NCBI GenBank assembly: GCA_964511265.1
Contig: CAZEES010000001.1
Location: 1 to 64,000 of the forward strand
Direction: 5' to 3'
Length of the DNA stretch: 64,000 nucleotides
From: Nitrosopelagicus sp964511265
Lineage (GTDB): Archaea > Thermoproteota > Nitrososphaeria > Nitrososphaerales > Nitrosopumilaceae
Shown piece by piece: positions 51,425 to 58,862 of the stretch. The notes beneath the pieces are model-generated. The model saw only the letters and a program-made list of their open reading frames with translations, ran no database searches and was not told where the DNA came from. Position numbers and translations under genes: made by a program. Every line of letters begins with the position of its first letter. Positions within the stretch are counted from its first letter, which is position 1.

Positions 51425-52711
51425 GTGTCTCGTGCAGGAATCATCATAGCATCACTTACTGTAATTATGATAGCATCTACTGTAGCCCCTGCTTTTGCAG
51501 CACAAATGGAATTTAGAACTTGGGTTACATCCGGCTCAGTTGATGAAGTAGAAATCAAATTCCAAAGAACTGTCATTCTCAATTATGATGAGGGTGGAAT
51601 GCTTGCTGATGATCTTAGAGGTCAGAAATTTGCTAAAACCTTCACTGTAACTTCTGCTGATCCAGGAATAAATGAATTGCGTGACAGAATTAATTATCAA
51701 TTATCCCAATTAGACAGCTCAGCTACTGTCACTGATGTCCAAATTGACTATGATACTAAACTAACTGGTCGTGGACTAAACACATCTGTTGACTACAAAA
51801 TAATCCTTTCAATGCAAATTACAAATCACGTACTTCGTGAGTCATCTTCTGGAAACTCTGGTCTAGTTGATATGAACTGGAGAGGAATAATGGTTCCGGG
51901 CGAAGTAACTGTAAATGCTAAAGGCATAGATCATGAAATTAACTTACCAATCTCATTTATTGCTGATACTGCCCCCGCACTGCATTCTGCAATTATGGGA
52001 ACTGAGGCCGAGGCACTGTTGAACACTCCACTCATGGATGCTAGTGGAATTAAAGGACAACCATTAGGTAACTGGCACTTCTTATTTGATCCAACTGGAA
52101 TTAATGTAGATGCTTCAACATATGGATTGTCTGAAGAATTAGCAGGAACTGTTTGGTCATCTTACACAATGGGTGAAAGTAGCATTAGAGAAGGAATCCA
52201 AACTGAAAAAGAACATGAAGCATCTTTTACAACTGATAAAACTTATGACTTGAGGACAATTGAATCTGCAGACTCTGCAAATATTTTCTTTGCAGGCTTT
52301 GCTAACATTGATGTTTTAGATAACACCGAAGTTGTTGGTGTATATCCAGAAGCTCCTGAAGGCTTTGCAACAACATCCACTGGTGAATTCCCAGTAATGA
52401 TCATTTATGGAATGGCTGGAATGGCAGCTGTTGCAGGAGTTGCAGTCTTTGTTGTAAGTGAAAAGAAACGTAAAGGTGAGATTGCACATGGTGGTCAACA
52501 AACAGGTATTGATCCTTCACACCTAAGAGGTGTTGATACCAGCACTGGCTCTGGTGGTTACAAGACTAACAGAGGTGAAGCACATCTCAAAACTGATGAT
52601 TATCAACAACACAGAAGTGTTTACGATGAACCACAAGTTGAAGAAAAGAAAGATGACACAAGTCCATCAAGTACTAAAGGTTCCATGCCAAAAGGTTGGA
52701 AACCAGAATAA
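51425..52711 (+). CDS. Conserved exported protein with C-terminal anchor and PKGW tail
   Basis: 428 residues of no named family. Signal peptide at 1-26 (IASLTVIMIASTVAPAFAA), a large extracellular beta-rich domain (about 27-310), one membrane helix (about 325-345, MIIYGMAGMAAVAGVAVFVV), and a cytoplasmic low-complexity tail rich in Gly, Ser, Thr and Asp ending STKGSMPKGWKPE. The tail motif resembles the GTLPKGF ends of the protein at 16634-17413. Start is GTG. RNase P RNA follows on the other strand after two bases. Function unknown. Confidence 0.7.
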   Translation: MSRAGIIIASLTVIMIASTVAPAFAAQMEFRTWVTSGSVDEVEIKFQRTVILNYDEGGMLADDLRGQKFAKTFTVTSADPGINELRDRINYQLSQLDSSATVTDVQIDYDTKLTGRGLNTSVDYKIILSMQITNHVLRESSSGNSGLVDMNWRGIMVPGEVTVNAKGIDHEINLPISFIADTAPALHSAIMGTEAEALLNTPLMDASGIKGQPLGNWHFLFDPTGINVDASTYGLSEELAGTVWSSYTMGESSIREGIQTEKEHEASFTTDKTYDLRTIESADSANIFFAGFANIDVLDNTEVVGVYPEAPEGFATTSTGEFPVMIIYGMAGMAAVAGVAVFVVSEKKRKGEIAHGGQQTGIDPSHLRGVDTSTGSGGYKTNRGEAHLKTDDYQQHRSVYDEPQVEEKKDDTSPSSTKGSMPKGWKPE

Positions 52712-52713
52712 TA

Positions 52714-52999
52714 GTGCGTGCTGGCCGTAACCCTCTTTCTGTTTTACACATTATTCCGCTTTGCAGCCTACCTGAACCAGATGCAGAATTCTATAGTTCT
52801 GTTTGGCTTTGCTCCTTGTGGGTCAGATTTCTCATTCTCTTTTCTTGGAAACCTCAGATTTTGTCCTCATCGTACACTCCAAGCGAGATTTTTTTCTGCT
52901 CTGTTGCCAACCATCTCTGATTGCCCATCTCCGGACCACAATTTCTGCAAGGAGAGAGGAGTTTCCTCTGTCGTAACAGCACTGTGCACCAGCTCGCAC
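52714..52999 (-). ncRNA. rnpB: RNase P RNA
   Basis: Catalytic RNA that matures tRNA 5' ends. Read on the minus strand: P1 pairs GTGCG-A-GCTGG with CCAGC-A-CGCAC; conserved region I is CAGAGGAAACTCCTCT, conserved region V is ACAGAAAGAGGGTTAC, and these pair as P4 with the usual bulged U. The segments GGAGCAAAGCCAAACAG and CAGGTAGGCTGC match other universal regions. About 286 nt, with exact ends set by P1. It is visibly more GC-rich than its surroundings. No plausible protein frame covers it. Confidence 0.92.
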
Positions 53000-53058
53000 T
53001 TGTAACTTTGGAAAAACCACTACAGTTATTTCAAGTTTTTGCAAGTGAGTACGCCTCA

Positions 53059-53067
53059 TTTATTTAT
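53059..53067 (+). promoter_or_regulatory. TATA-like element of nadX
   Basis: TTTATTTAT lies 23-31 bases before the ATG at 53090 and decides that start over the longer frame opening at 53039. Confidence 0.5.
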
Positions 53068-53089
53068 CATCTTATTAGAAAAAATTGGT

Positions 53090-53908
53090 ATGAAACGAAT
53101 AGGATTACTTGGTTGTGGCTCAATTGGTAGTCAAATTGCAATAGCAATTGATACTGGCAAGATCCCTGCACAATTAACTCACATCTACGATGAGAATAGG
53201 AAAAAATCGGAATCTCTCATTAGTAAATTACAACAAAAACCTGAAATTGTTGAAAACGCTCATTTGTTATCTTCAAATCCTTTGGACCTTGTAATTGAAG
53301 CTGCATCACAAGAAGCTGTAAATGATAATGCATTAAGCATATTACAAAATAGAAAAGACTTGCTCATTATGAGCAGCGGTGCTCTTTTAGATGAATCTGT
53401 CTTTGAAATAATCTCTGATGCCTGTAAAGAATTTAAAAAAACAGTTTATCTTCCATCTGGTGCAATTTCTGGAATTGATGCACTGAAATCTGTGAAAAAC
53501 GAATTGGATTCTGTAGTGTTAACTACTACAAAACATCCTGACTCTCTTAGAGGTGCACCCTTTTTTGAACATTTTAAACAAAATCTTGATGAAATCAAAG
53601 AACCTTCTACAATATTTGAGGGTACTGCAAGTGAAGCTGTTAGATTATTCCCAAAAAATGTTAACGTCTCTGCTCTTCTGAGTCTTGTTGGGTTAGGTAG
53701 CCATGAAACAATTGTGAAACTTATTGCGGATCCTAGCACTAGTAAAAATACACATGTGATTGTTGCTAGTGGAAAATTTGGTAAACTAACAACAACTATC
53801 GAAAATGTACCTGATGAAAATAATCCTCGAACTAGTAGACTTGCAATCTTATCTGCAATAGAGACAATTCGGTCAATATGTACTGATGAAATAAAAATCG
53901 GTACTTGA
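53090..53908 (+). CDS. nadX: L-aspartate dehydrogenase
   Basis: Oxidises aspartate to iminoaspartate with NAD(P), the first step of de novo NAD synthesis, replacing the oxidase NadB. 272 residues from the ATG at 53090: Rossmann motif GLLGCGSIGSQIA at 5-17, VIEAASQEAV, LPSGAISGIDALKS and the catalytic region TKHPDSLRG. The frame is open back to 53039, but the TATA-like element at 53059-53067 supports the shorter form. nadA follows 90 bases on and nadC converges after it. Confidence 0.92.
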   Translation: MKRIGLLGCGSIGSQIAIAIDTGKIPAQLTHIYDENRKKSESLISKLQQKPEIVENAHLLSSNPLDLVIEAASQEAVNDNALSILQNRKDLLIMSSGALLDESVFEIISDACKEFKKTVYLPSGAISGIDALKSVKNELDSVVLTTTKHPDSLRGAPFFEHFKQNLDEIKEPSTIFEGTASEAVRLFPKNVNVSALLSLVGLGSHETIVKLIADPSTSKNTHVIVASGKFGKLTTTIENVPDENNPRTSRLAILSAIETIRSICTDEIKIGT

Positions 53909-53968
53909 TTTGGCAAAAATTACCACAAAAATGAATTTCGGAGTATATTTCTAGTAAAAAAATAAGAC

Positions 53969-53975
53969 TTTAAAT
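53969..53975 (+). promoter_or_regulatory. TATA-like element of nadA
   Basis: TTTAAAT lies 24-30 bases before the nadA ATG at 53999, so nadA has its own promoter besides possible read-through from nadX. Confidence 0.45.
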
Positions 53976-53998
53976 GATTCCCGAGATGAGGTTTTCGG

Positions 53999-54934
53999 AT
54001 GTTAAAAGATAAGATTGAAGATTTGAAAAAAGAAAAGGATGTCGTTATCCTTGCACATAATTATCAAATACCTGAAGTACAAGACATAGCTGATTTTGTG
54101 GGTGATTCATTGGGTCTTGCACGTCAAGCTGCAAAAACCCCTCATAAGACAATCCTGTTCTGTGGCGTTCATTTTATGGCTGAAACTGCTGCTATAATCA
54201 GCCCTGAGAAAAAAGTTCTCATTCCAGATGTCGCTGCAGGTTGCTCTCTATCTGATTCAATAACTCCTGAACAATTAAAAAAATGGAAACAAGAACATCC
54301 AAATGCAATTGCAGTTGGTTATGTAAATACGACTGCTGAAATAAAATCTGAATTAGATTACTGTTGTACCTCATCAAATGCTGTAAATGTCGTAAAAGCG
54401 ATTCCTGATGATAAAGAAATTTTATTCTTACCTGATATGTTCTTAGGCTCTTATGTGGCAAAGATGACTGGTAGAAGAAATATGTTAATTTGGGCAGGAG
54501 AATGCCACGTACATGCTGGAATTACTCCTGAAGATGTAAAAGAAAAACTAAATTTACTCACTCACGCAGAATTTCTAATTCATCCTGAGTGTAGTTGCAC
54601 TACTCCTATGATGTATGACGTTGCAAATGGCAGTTACAACTCAAACCAGGTCCAAATACTATCTACTGAGGGAATGATGAATCATGTCAAAAACTCAAAG
54701 TCTAATGAATTTGTTGTTGCAACAGAAACTGGCATTTTATATCGAATGAAACAACAAAATCCTACCAAAAAATTCATCCCTGCATCAGAAACTGCAGAAT
54801 GTGAATATATGAAAATGATCACATTAGACAAAGTTTACAATTCTCTATTAAACGAAACAACTGTTGTTACTGTGCCAAAAGAAACTGCAGATAAAGCAAG
54901 ACTTGCAATTGAAAGAATGCTTGAAATAAGTTAA
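53999..54934 (+). CDS. nadA: Quinolinate synthase A
   Basis: Iron-sulfur enzyme that condenses iminoaspartate with dihydroxyacetone phosphate to quinolinate. 311 residues; AHNYQIPEVQDIADFVGDS at the start, VHFMAETAAI, the cluster-cysteine regions DVAAGCSLSD (C81-like), HPECSCTTPM and ETAECEYMKM. It follows nadX and its stop overlaps convergent nadC by 4 bases. Confidence 0.96.
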   Translation: MLKDKIEDLKKEKDVVILAHNYQIPEVQDIADFVGDSLGLARQAAKTPHKTILFCGVHFMAETAAIISPEKKVLIPDVAAGCSLSDSITPEQLKKWKQEHPNAIAVGYVNTTAEIKSELDYCCTSSNAVNVVKAIPDDKEILFLPDMFLGSYVAKMTGRRNMLIWAGECHVHAGITPEDVKEKLNLLTHAEFLIHPECSCTTPMMYDVANGSYNSNQVQILSTEGMMNHVKNSKSNEFVVATETGILYRMKQQNPTKKFIPASETAECEYMKMITLDKVYNSLLNETTVVTVPKETADKARLAIERMLEIS

Positions 54935-55758
54935 GAAATTTCCAAGCTTAAATCTATACCATCTACTGAATTTGTGATACTTCCAACAGAAATCATATCT
55001 ACATCTGTTCTGGCATATCTTGCTATATTTTTTGAATTTATTCTCCCTGATGCTTCTAGAATGACTTTGTTTCTTAATTTTAATTCAGTTAATTTCTTAA
55101 TTGTTTTTTTAATTCTGTCTGGAGAAAAATTATCAAGCATTATTATGTCTGCACCTAATTCTGCACACAAGACTGCATCTTTTTGTGATTCAACCTCAAT
55201 CTCAATTTTACCTCCTGTCTTCTTTGCTTTTTTCAAAACATCTTCGATAGACTCTCCCACCGCCAAATGATTGTCCTTTATCATGATCATCTCATTGAGA
55301 GTCATCCTATGTTTTTCCCCTCCCCCAATTTTTACTGCTTCTTTATCAAAAAATCTTAAACCCGGTGCTGTTTTTCTTGTAGCAAAAACTTTCGATTTCG
55401 AGCCTACTGATTTAATCTGTTTTTTTAGATTGTTTGTTTGTGTTGCAATCCCACACATTCTTGAAAGAAGATTAAGTACGGTTCTTTCACATGCCAAAAC
55501 ATCCCCTACGTTACCATTTATTTCCAAAATTGTTTGGTTTGCTTTTGCCACCATCCCATCTTTTTTCCAAATTCGCGTTCTACATTTCTTTAATGAAAAA
55601 ATATCTTTTGCAAATTTTGCACCTGCAACAATTGTTTCTTCTCTTGTGATTATTTTTGCATGAATTCTTTTCTTTTGTAATAATTTACTTGTAATGTCGC
55701 CATTTCCGACATCTTCATCTAAAAATCGTTTTAATTCTCTTTTTGGAGAATATGTCAA
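54931..55758 (-). CDS. nadC: Nicotinate-nucleotide pyrophosphorylase (carboxylating)
   Basis: Makes nicotinate mononucleotide from quinolinate and PRPP. 275 residues with LDEDVGNGDITSKLL at the start, ERTVLNLLSRMCGIAT, FATRKTAPGLRFFDKEAVKI and HRMTLNEMIMIKDNH, then IEIEVESQKDA and IMLDNFSPD. It ends the aspartate route to NAD started by nadX and nadA, although it lies on the opposite strand, one base after spt4. Confidence 0.96.
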   Translation of the reverse strand: MTYSPKRELKRFLDEDVGNGDITSKLLQKKRIHAKIITREETIVAGAKFAKDIFSLKKCRTRIWKKDGMVAKANQTILEINGNVGDVLACERTVLNLLSRMCGIATQTNNLKKQIKSVGSKSKVFATRKTAPGLRFFDKEAVKIGGGEKHRMTLNEMIMIKDNHLAVGESIEDVLKKAKKTGGKIEIEVESQKDAVLCAELGADIIMLDNFSPDRIKKTIKKLTELKLRNKVILEASGRINSKNIARYARTDVDMISVGSITNSVDGIDLSLEIS

Positions 55759-55759
55759 C

Positions 55760-55948
55760 TTAAGTTACCTTTAATGCGTATTTGCCTGGTTTATTAATTC
55801 CAAGTGTACTGGCAATCTTTGAACCTACTGGTTTTACAACTAGTACTATTCCATTCCAATCTGGTGAAAGGTCCGTTGATTTACAAACTGGGCATACTTT
55901 TGCAACTGTTACACATCTGCATTCTCTACATGCTAATTCTTTTGCCAA
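55760..55948 (-). CDS. spt4: Transcription elongation factor Spt4 (RpoE'')
   Basis: 62-residue zinc protein that partners Spt5 on RNA polymerase. Zinc ligands are in ACRECRCV and VCPVCKSTDLS, followed by WNGIVLVVKPVGSKIA and the C-terminal PGKYALKVT. The start directly follows the rpo7 stop, the conserved archaeal order rpo7-spt4. nadC starts one base after its stop. Confidence 0.95.
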   Translation of the reverse strand: MAKELACRECRCVTVAKVCPVCKSTDLSPDWNGIVLVVKPVGSKIASTLGINKPGKYALKVT

Positions 55949-56542
55949 CTACTTTTCCTCAACTGCAATTTCTTTTGCATCTGTTTCTTCACCATTAGCT
56001 TTCTTAATCTCTTCTTGAATCCATTCTTCTGTTCCTAAAAATGGTTGTCTACATGTAATTCCAATTTTTCCCATTGTGGCTGCTTTACCTAATGACACTG
56101 CAGTAATTCTGGTTCTTAACATAGAACCAACTTTTAATGTTCTTCCACTTTGATTTGCAATTATCATTCCAGACGCTACATCACTTTTCAAATAATCATC
56201 CATTACTTGTGACAAGTGTAACAATGCATCAGTTGGTCCAATTCTTACAAATGCACCAAAGTCTGTAATGTCGACAATCTCTCCTTGAACAATTTCTTGT
56301 AATTTTGGATAAAATGTTAATGCTTGAAATTCAACTCTATGGAATGTTCCCCCGTCTCCTGGAATCATTTTTCCCATTGGCTCAACTTTGGCATCCATCA
56401 CCATTATGATGTATCCTAATTCTTGATTTATCATACTCTCATATTTTGACTTTAGAATACTCTCTGCGGCTTTTTTTAATGTTGAACCAAATAGACTAGG
56501 TGGAATTCTCACAATATCTACTAGAGTTGAAACCGAAAACAA
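55949..56542 (-). CDS. rpoE1: DNA-directed RNA polymerase subunit Rpo7 (RpoE')
   Basis: Forms the stalk of RNA polymerase with Rpo4. From the TTG at 56542 the 197-residue protein opens FSVSTLVDIVRIPP, the normal N-terminus of the family, followed by the RNP-like domain and an S1/OB domain (GEIVDITDFGAFVRIGPTDA, DALLHLSQVMDDY). The frame is open back to an ATG at 56605, but this adds 21 residues not expected in the family, and a TATA-like TTATTTAT (56565-56572) sits 23-30 bases before the TTG. The C-terminal tail is Glu/Lys-rich. Confidence 0.9.
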   Translation of the reverse strand: MFSVSTLVDIVRIPPSLFGSTLKKAAESILKSKYESMINQELGYIIMVMDAKVEPMGKMIPGDGGTFHRVEFQALTFYPKLQEIVQGEIVDITDFGAFVRIGPTDALLHLSQVMDDYLKSDVASGMIIANQSGRTLKVGSMLRTRITAVSLGKAATMGKIGITCRQPFLGTEEWIQEEIKKANGEETDAKEIAVEEK

Positions 56543-56564
56543 TTGCAATTTTTTGATGGAATTT

Positions 56565-56572
56565 TTATTTAT
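56565..56572 (-). promoter_or_regulatory. TATA-like element of rpo7
   Basis: On the minus strand this reads ATAAATAA, 23-30 bases before the proposed TTG start at 56542. It would lie inside the coding region if the upstream ATG at 56605 were used. Confidence 0.45.
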
Positions 56573-56683
56573 GAACCTTTGGGTATTTTTTAGCATTTTT
56601 TTCAAAAAATTTCATTTTTTCCAGTCATCTTGTACCTCAAATTAGCATTCGTTGTGTAATTAGTTCAGACTAAGTAAATCACA

Positions 56684-56694
56684 TTTTAAATAAT
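56684..56694 (+). promoter_or_regulatory. TATA-like element of the Mrp/Nbp35 gene
   Basis: TTTTAAATAAT lies 21-31 bases before the ATG at 56715. Confidence 0.45.
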
Positions 56695-56714
56695 CTCAAA
56701 GAGTACTCTGCACA

Positions 56715-57824
56715 ATGGTTGGAGTAGATCAAGTCTTAGAAAAACTTGCAACAGTGATTGATCCTGATTTGAAAAAGGATATAGTTTCAATGGGAATGAT
56801 TAAGGATTTGGAACTAAATTCTGGTGATCTTAAATTTACTTTGGAATTAACTACTCCTGCTTGTCCATTTAATGATGAGATTGAAGCTGATGTCCGAAAG
56901 GCAATAGATGAGGTTGATGGTATAGAAAATTTTGATATGAAAGTCACTGCAAAAGTGATGGAAGGTCGTTCTTTAGATGCTGATGAAGCTATGGCGACGG
57001 TCAAAAATGTTATTGGTGTTGCTAGTGGAAAAGGTGGTGTTGGAAAATCTACGGTCTCACTTAACCTTGCCCTTGCATTATCCCAAACTGGTGCCAAAGT
57101 AGGTCTACTTGATGCAGACATCTATGGACCAAGTATTCCACTAATGTTAGGAATGAAAGATGGTGCAATGGAAGTTGAAGATAACAAATTACAACCTGCA
57201 ACCTTCAATGATCTTAAAGTCGTATCTTTTGGATTCTTTGCAGAACAAGAACATCAAGCAGCAATTTACCGTGGACCGATAATTTCTGGAATTTTAAAAC
57301 AATTTCTAGTTGATACAAACTGGACAAATCTTGATTATCTCATAGTGGATCTTCCTCCGGGTACTGGTGATATTCCATTAACCTTGGCACAAACAATTCC
57401 AATTACTGGAATCTTAGTTGTAACAACTCCACAAGATGTTGCAAGTAATGTTGCTGTGAAAGCAATTGGAATGTTTGACAAACTTAACGTCCCGATACTT
57501 GGAGTTGTAGAAAACATGAGTTACTTCTCATGTCCTGATTGCTCAAACAAACATTACATTTTTGGTAATGGTGGAGCAAAAAAGATTAGTGAAAAACATA
57601 ATATTCCTTTCTTAGGAGAGATTCCATTAAACTCTGGAATTATGGAAGGTTCTGATTTAGGTAAACCTGTCATGATGACAAACATTGAATCTCCGAGTGC
57701 TGATGCATTTAGATCTGCAGCAAAAAATGTTGCAGCACAATGTAGTATTGTTGCAGCAAAACTACAAGAAGAAATGCAATCTGAAACACAAACTGAACCA
57801 CAAGCAGAGACGCCTACAAACTAA
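56715..57824 (+). CDS. Mrp/Nbp35 family P-loop ATPase (ApbC)
   Basis: Iron-sulfur cluster carrier. 369 residues: N-terminal MIP18/DUF59 domain (about 5-85), then a deviant Walker A GKGGVGKST near residue 105, DADIYGPSIPLMLG, the DLPPGTGDIPLT motif and CPDC near residue 275 that holds the cluster at the dimer interface. The C-terminal tail is rich in Gln/Thr/Glu repeats. It probably delivers clusters to enzymes such as NadA and the many radical SAM proteins encoded here. Stop is 4 bases before the dephospho-CoA kinase start. Confidence 0.94.
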   Translation: MVGVDQVLEKLATVIDPDLKKDIVSMGMIKDLELNSGDLKFTLELTTPACPFNDEIEADVRKAIDEVDGIENFDMKVTAKVMEGRSLDADEAMATVKNVIGVASGKGGVGKSTVSLNLALALSQTGAKVGLLDADIYGPSIPLMLGMKDGAMEVEDNKLQPATFNDLKVVSFGFFAEQEHQAAIYRGPIISGILKQFLVDTNWTNLDYLIVDLPPGTGDIPLTLAQTIPITGILVVTTPQDVASNVAVKAIGMFDKLNVPILGVVENMSYFSCPDCSNKHYIFGNGGAKKISEKHNIPFLGEIPLNSGIMEGSDLGKPVMMTNIESPSADAFRSAAKNVAAQCSIVAAKLQEEMQSETQTEPQAETPTN

Positions 57825-57828
57825 TCTT

Positions 57829-58326
57829 TTGTTCTTACCCGAAAATCTCCGCAATGAGTTAAAAATTCCTCTAGGTCAACTTATCAAAAATTCTAATCCA
57901 GATAAAGAAAAACAAATCAGAGAATCTTTTGATGAACATCTTGTAATTGCTGTAGGTGATGCTACATCACAATTACTTTTGAATATGGGCTTAATCCCAT
58001 TTTTACACATTATTGATGGTCAAGAAAAACGTGAGAAACGTTCCCCGCCATTAGCAGATTCTATTAATACTGAAATTACAGTAAAAAATAACCCTGGCGA
58101 AATAAGCACTGAGAGCTTTAATCTTATCAAAAATATCTTTGAACAAAAACCTCCAATCAGATTGATGGTAGATGGAGAAGAAGATTTGTTAGTATTGCCA
58201 GTATGTCTCTTTGCCCCTGAAAATTCAGTTGTAATGTATGGTCAACCAAATGAAGGACTAGTCATAGCTGAAATTACTAATGAAGTACGAGAGAAGGTTC
58301 AAAAAATAGTAAATCAAATGAAATAA
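57829..58326 (+). CDS. GTP-dependent dephospho-CoA kinase (DUF359)
   Basis: Last step of CoA synthesis in archaea, using GTP. From TTG 57829 the product is 165 residues, starting FLPENLRNELKIPLG, with VIAVGDATSQLLLNMG (the DATS core), HIIDGQEKREKRS, TVKNNPGEIS and VDGEEDLLVLPVCLFAP, all typical of the family. The frame is open upstream into the Mrp gene, but the TTG gives normal length and a 4-base gap, so it is preferred. Confidence 0.9.
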   Translation: MFLPENLRNELKIPLGQLIKNSNPDKEKQIRESFDEHLVIAVGDATSQLLLNMGLIPFLHIIDGQEKREKRSPPLADSINTEITVKNNPGEISTESFNLIKNIFEQKPPIRLMVDGEEDLLVLPVCLFAPENSVVMYGQPNEGLVIAEITNEVREKVQKIVNQMK

Positions 58327-58381
58327 GGGATGATGAGACGGTGGCTGTATGACTTGTGATTACAACACTAAACTCTGACCA
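58327..58381 (+). ncRNA. Candidate C/D box sRNA
   Basis: C box ATGATGA (58330-58336), D'-like ATGA (58349-58352), C'-like GTGATTA (58356-58362) and D box CTGA (58375-58378). Both guide regions are exactly 12 bases (58337-58348 and 58363-58374) and the D'-C' spacer is 3 bases, the canonical archaeal geometry; GG before the C box pairs with CC after the D box. It begins right at the dephospho-CoA kinase stop. Targets were not identified. Confidence 0.55.
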
Positions 58382-58445
58382 TCTTTTACATTTTGCCAAG
58401 ATCATTTGACATTCTTCAATAAAGTCTGAAATTTACAATCTATTC

Positions 58446-58826
58446 ATGAATCTAGATGATGAACTCCGTTTAGTAATACTTGAAAAGGTAGGCATATACT
58501 CAAAACGATTTTCAACTTCTGAGCCGCAAGTATTTTTTACTAACAAAGAAGTAATGACTGCACCAAAGGAAATCACTCAAGGCTGTAGAACTACTGCCTA
58601 CAAGTATTATGGTGTCTCATACATGGAAAAAAATACAATCTTCATCAATGTAAAAAAAATCCCTGATGACAAGACCCTAGAAAATACAATTGTGCATGAA
58701 TTGATCCACCAACGGTTCCCTTATCTTAGCCATGGACGAAGGTTCAACAAATTAGTCCGCCAAGGACTGCGTGGAAAGACATTTGATCCATACAGGAAAA
58801 GAAAATCTTCCAAACCCTCTTGTTGA
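58446..58826 (+). CDS. SprT/M48-like zinc metallopeptidase-type protein
   Basis: 126 residues with the zinc-peptidase motif HELIHQ (HExxH) in TIVHELIHQRFPYLSHGRRF, a short form of SprT/YgjP-type 'predicted metal-dependent hydrolase' proteins. The third ligand is probably the His of SHGRRF. A basic C-terminal tail (RKRKSSKPSC) follows. Substrate unknown; SprT-like proteins act on DNA-protein crosslinks, but this is not established for the short archaeal forms. Confidence 0.75.
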   Translation: MNLDDELRLVILEKVGIYSKRFSTSEPQVFFTNKEVMTAPKEITQGCRTTAYKYYGVSYMEKNTIFINVKKIPDDKTLENTIVHELIHQRFPYLSHGRRFNKLVRQGLRGKTFDPYRKRKSSKPSC

Positions 58827-58862
58827 TTTATATTCTTCAGAGATTCGTTTTTCAAATATAAG

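Noticed and set aside
52718..53059. Several open frames over the RNase P RNA
   Set aside because: They conflict with conserved RNA helices and motifs and have no family features; the upstream part of the frame opening at 53039 was also excluded from nadX.
57685..57828. Upstream extension of the dephospho-CoA kinase frame
   Set aside because: Overlaps the end of the Mrp/Nbp35 gene and adds Lys/Leu/Gln-rich residues not found in the family; TTG 57829 gives the normal length.
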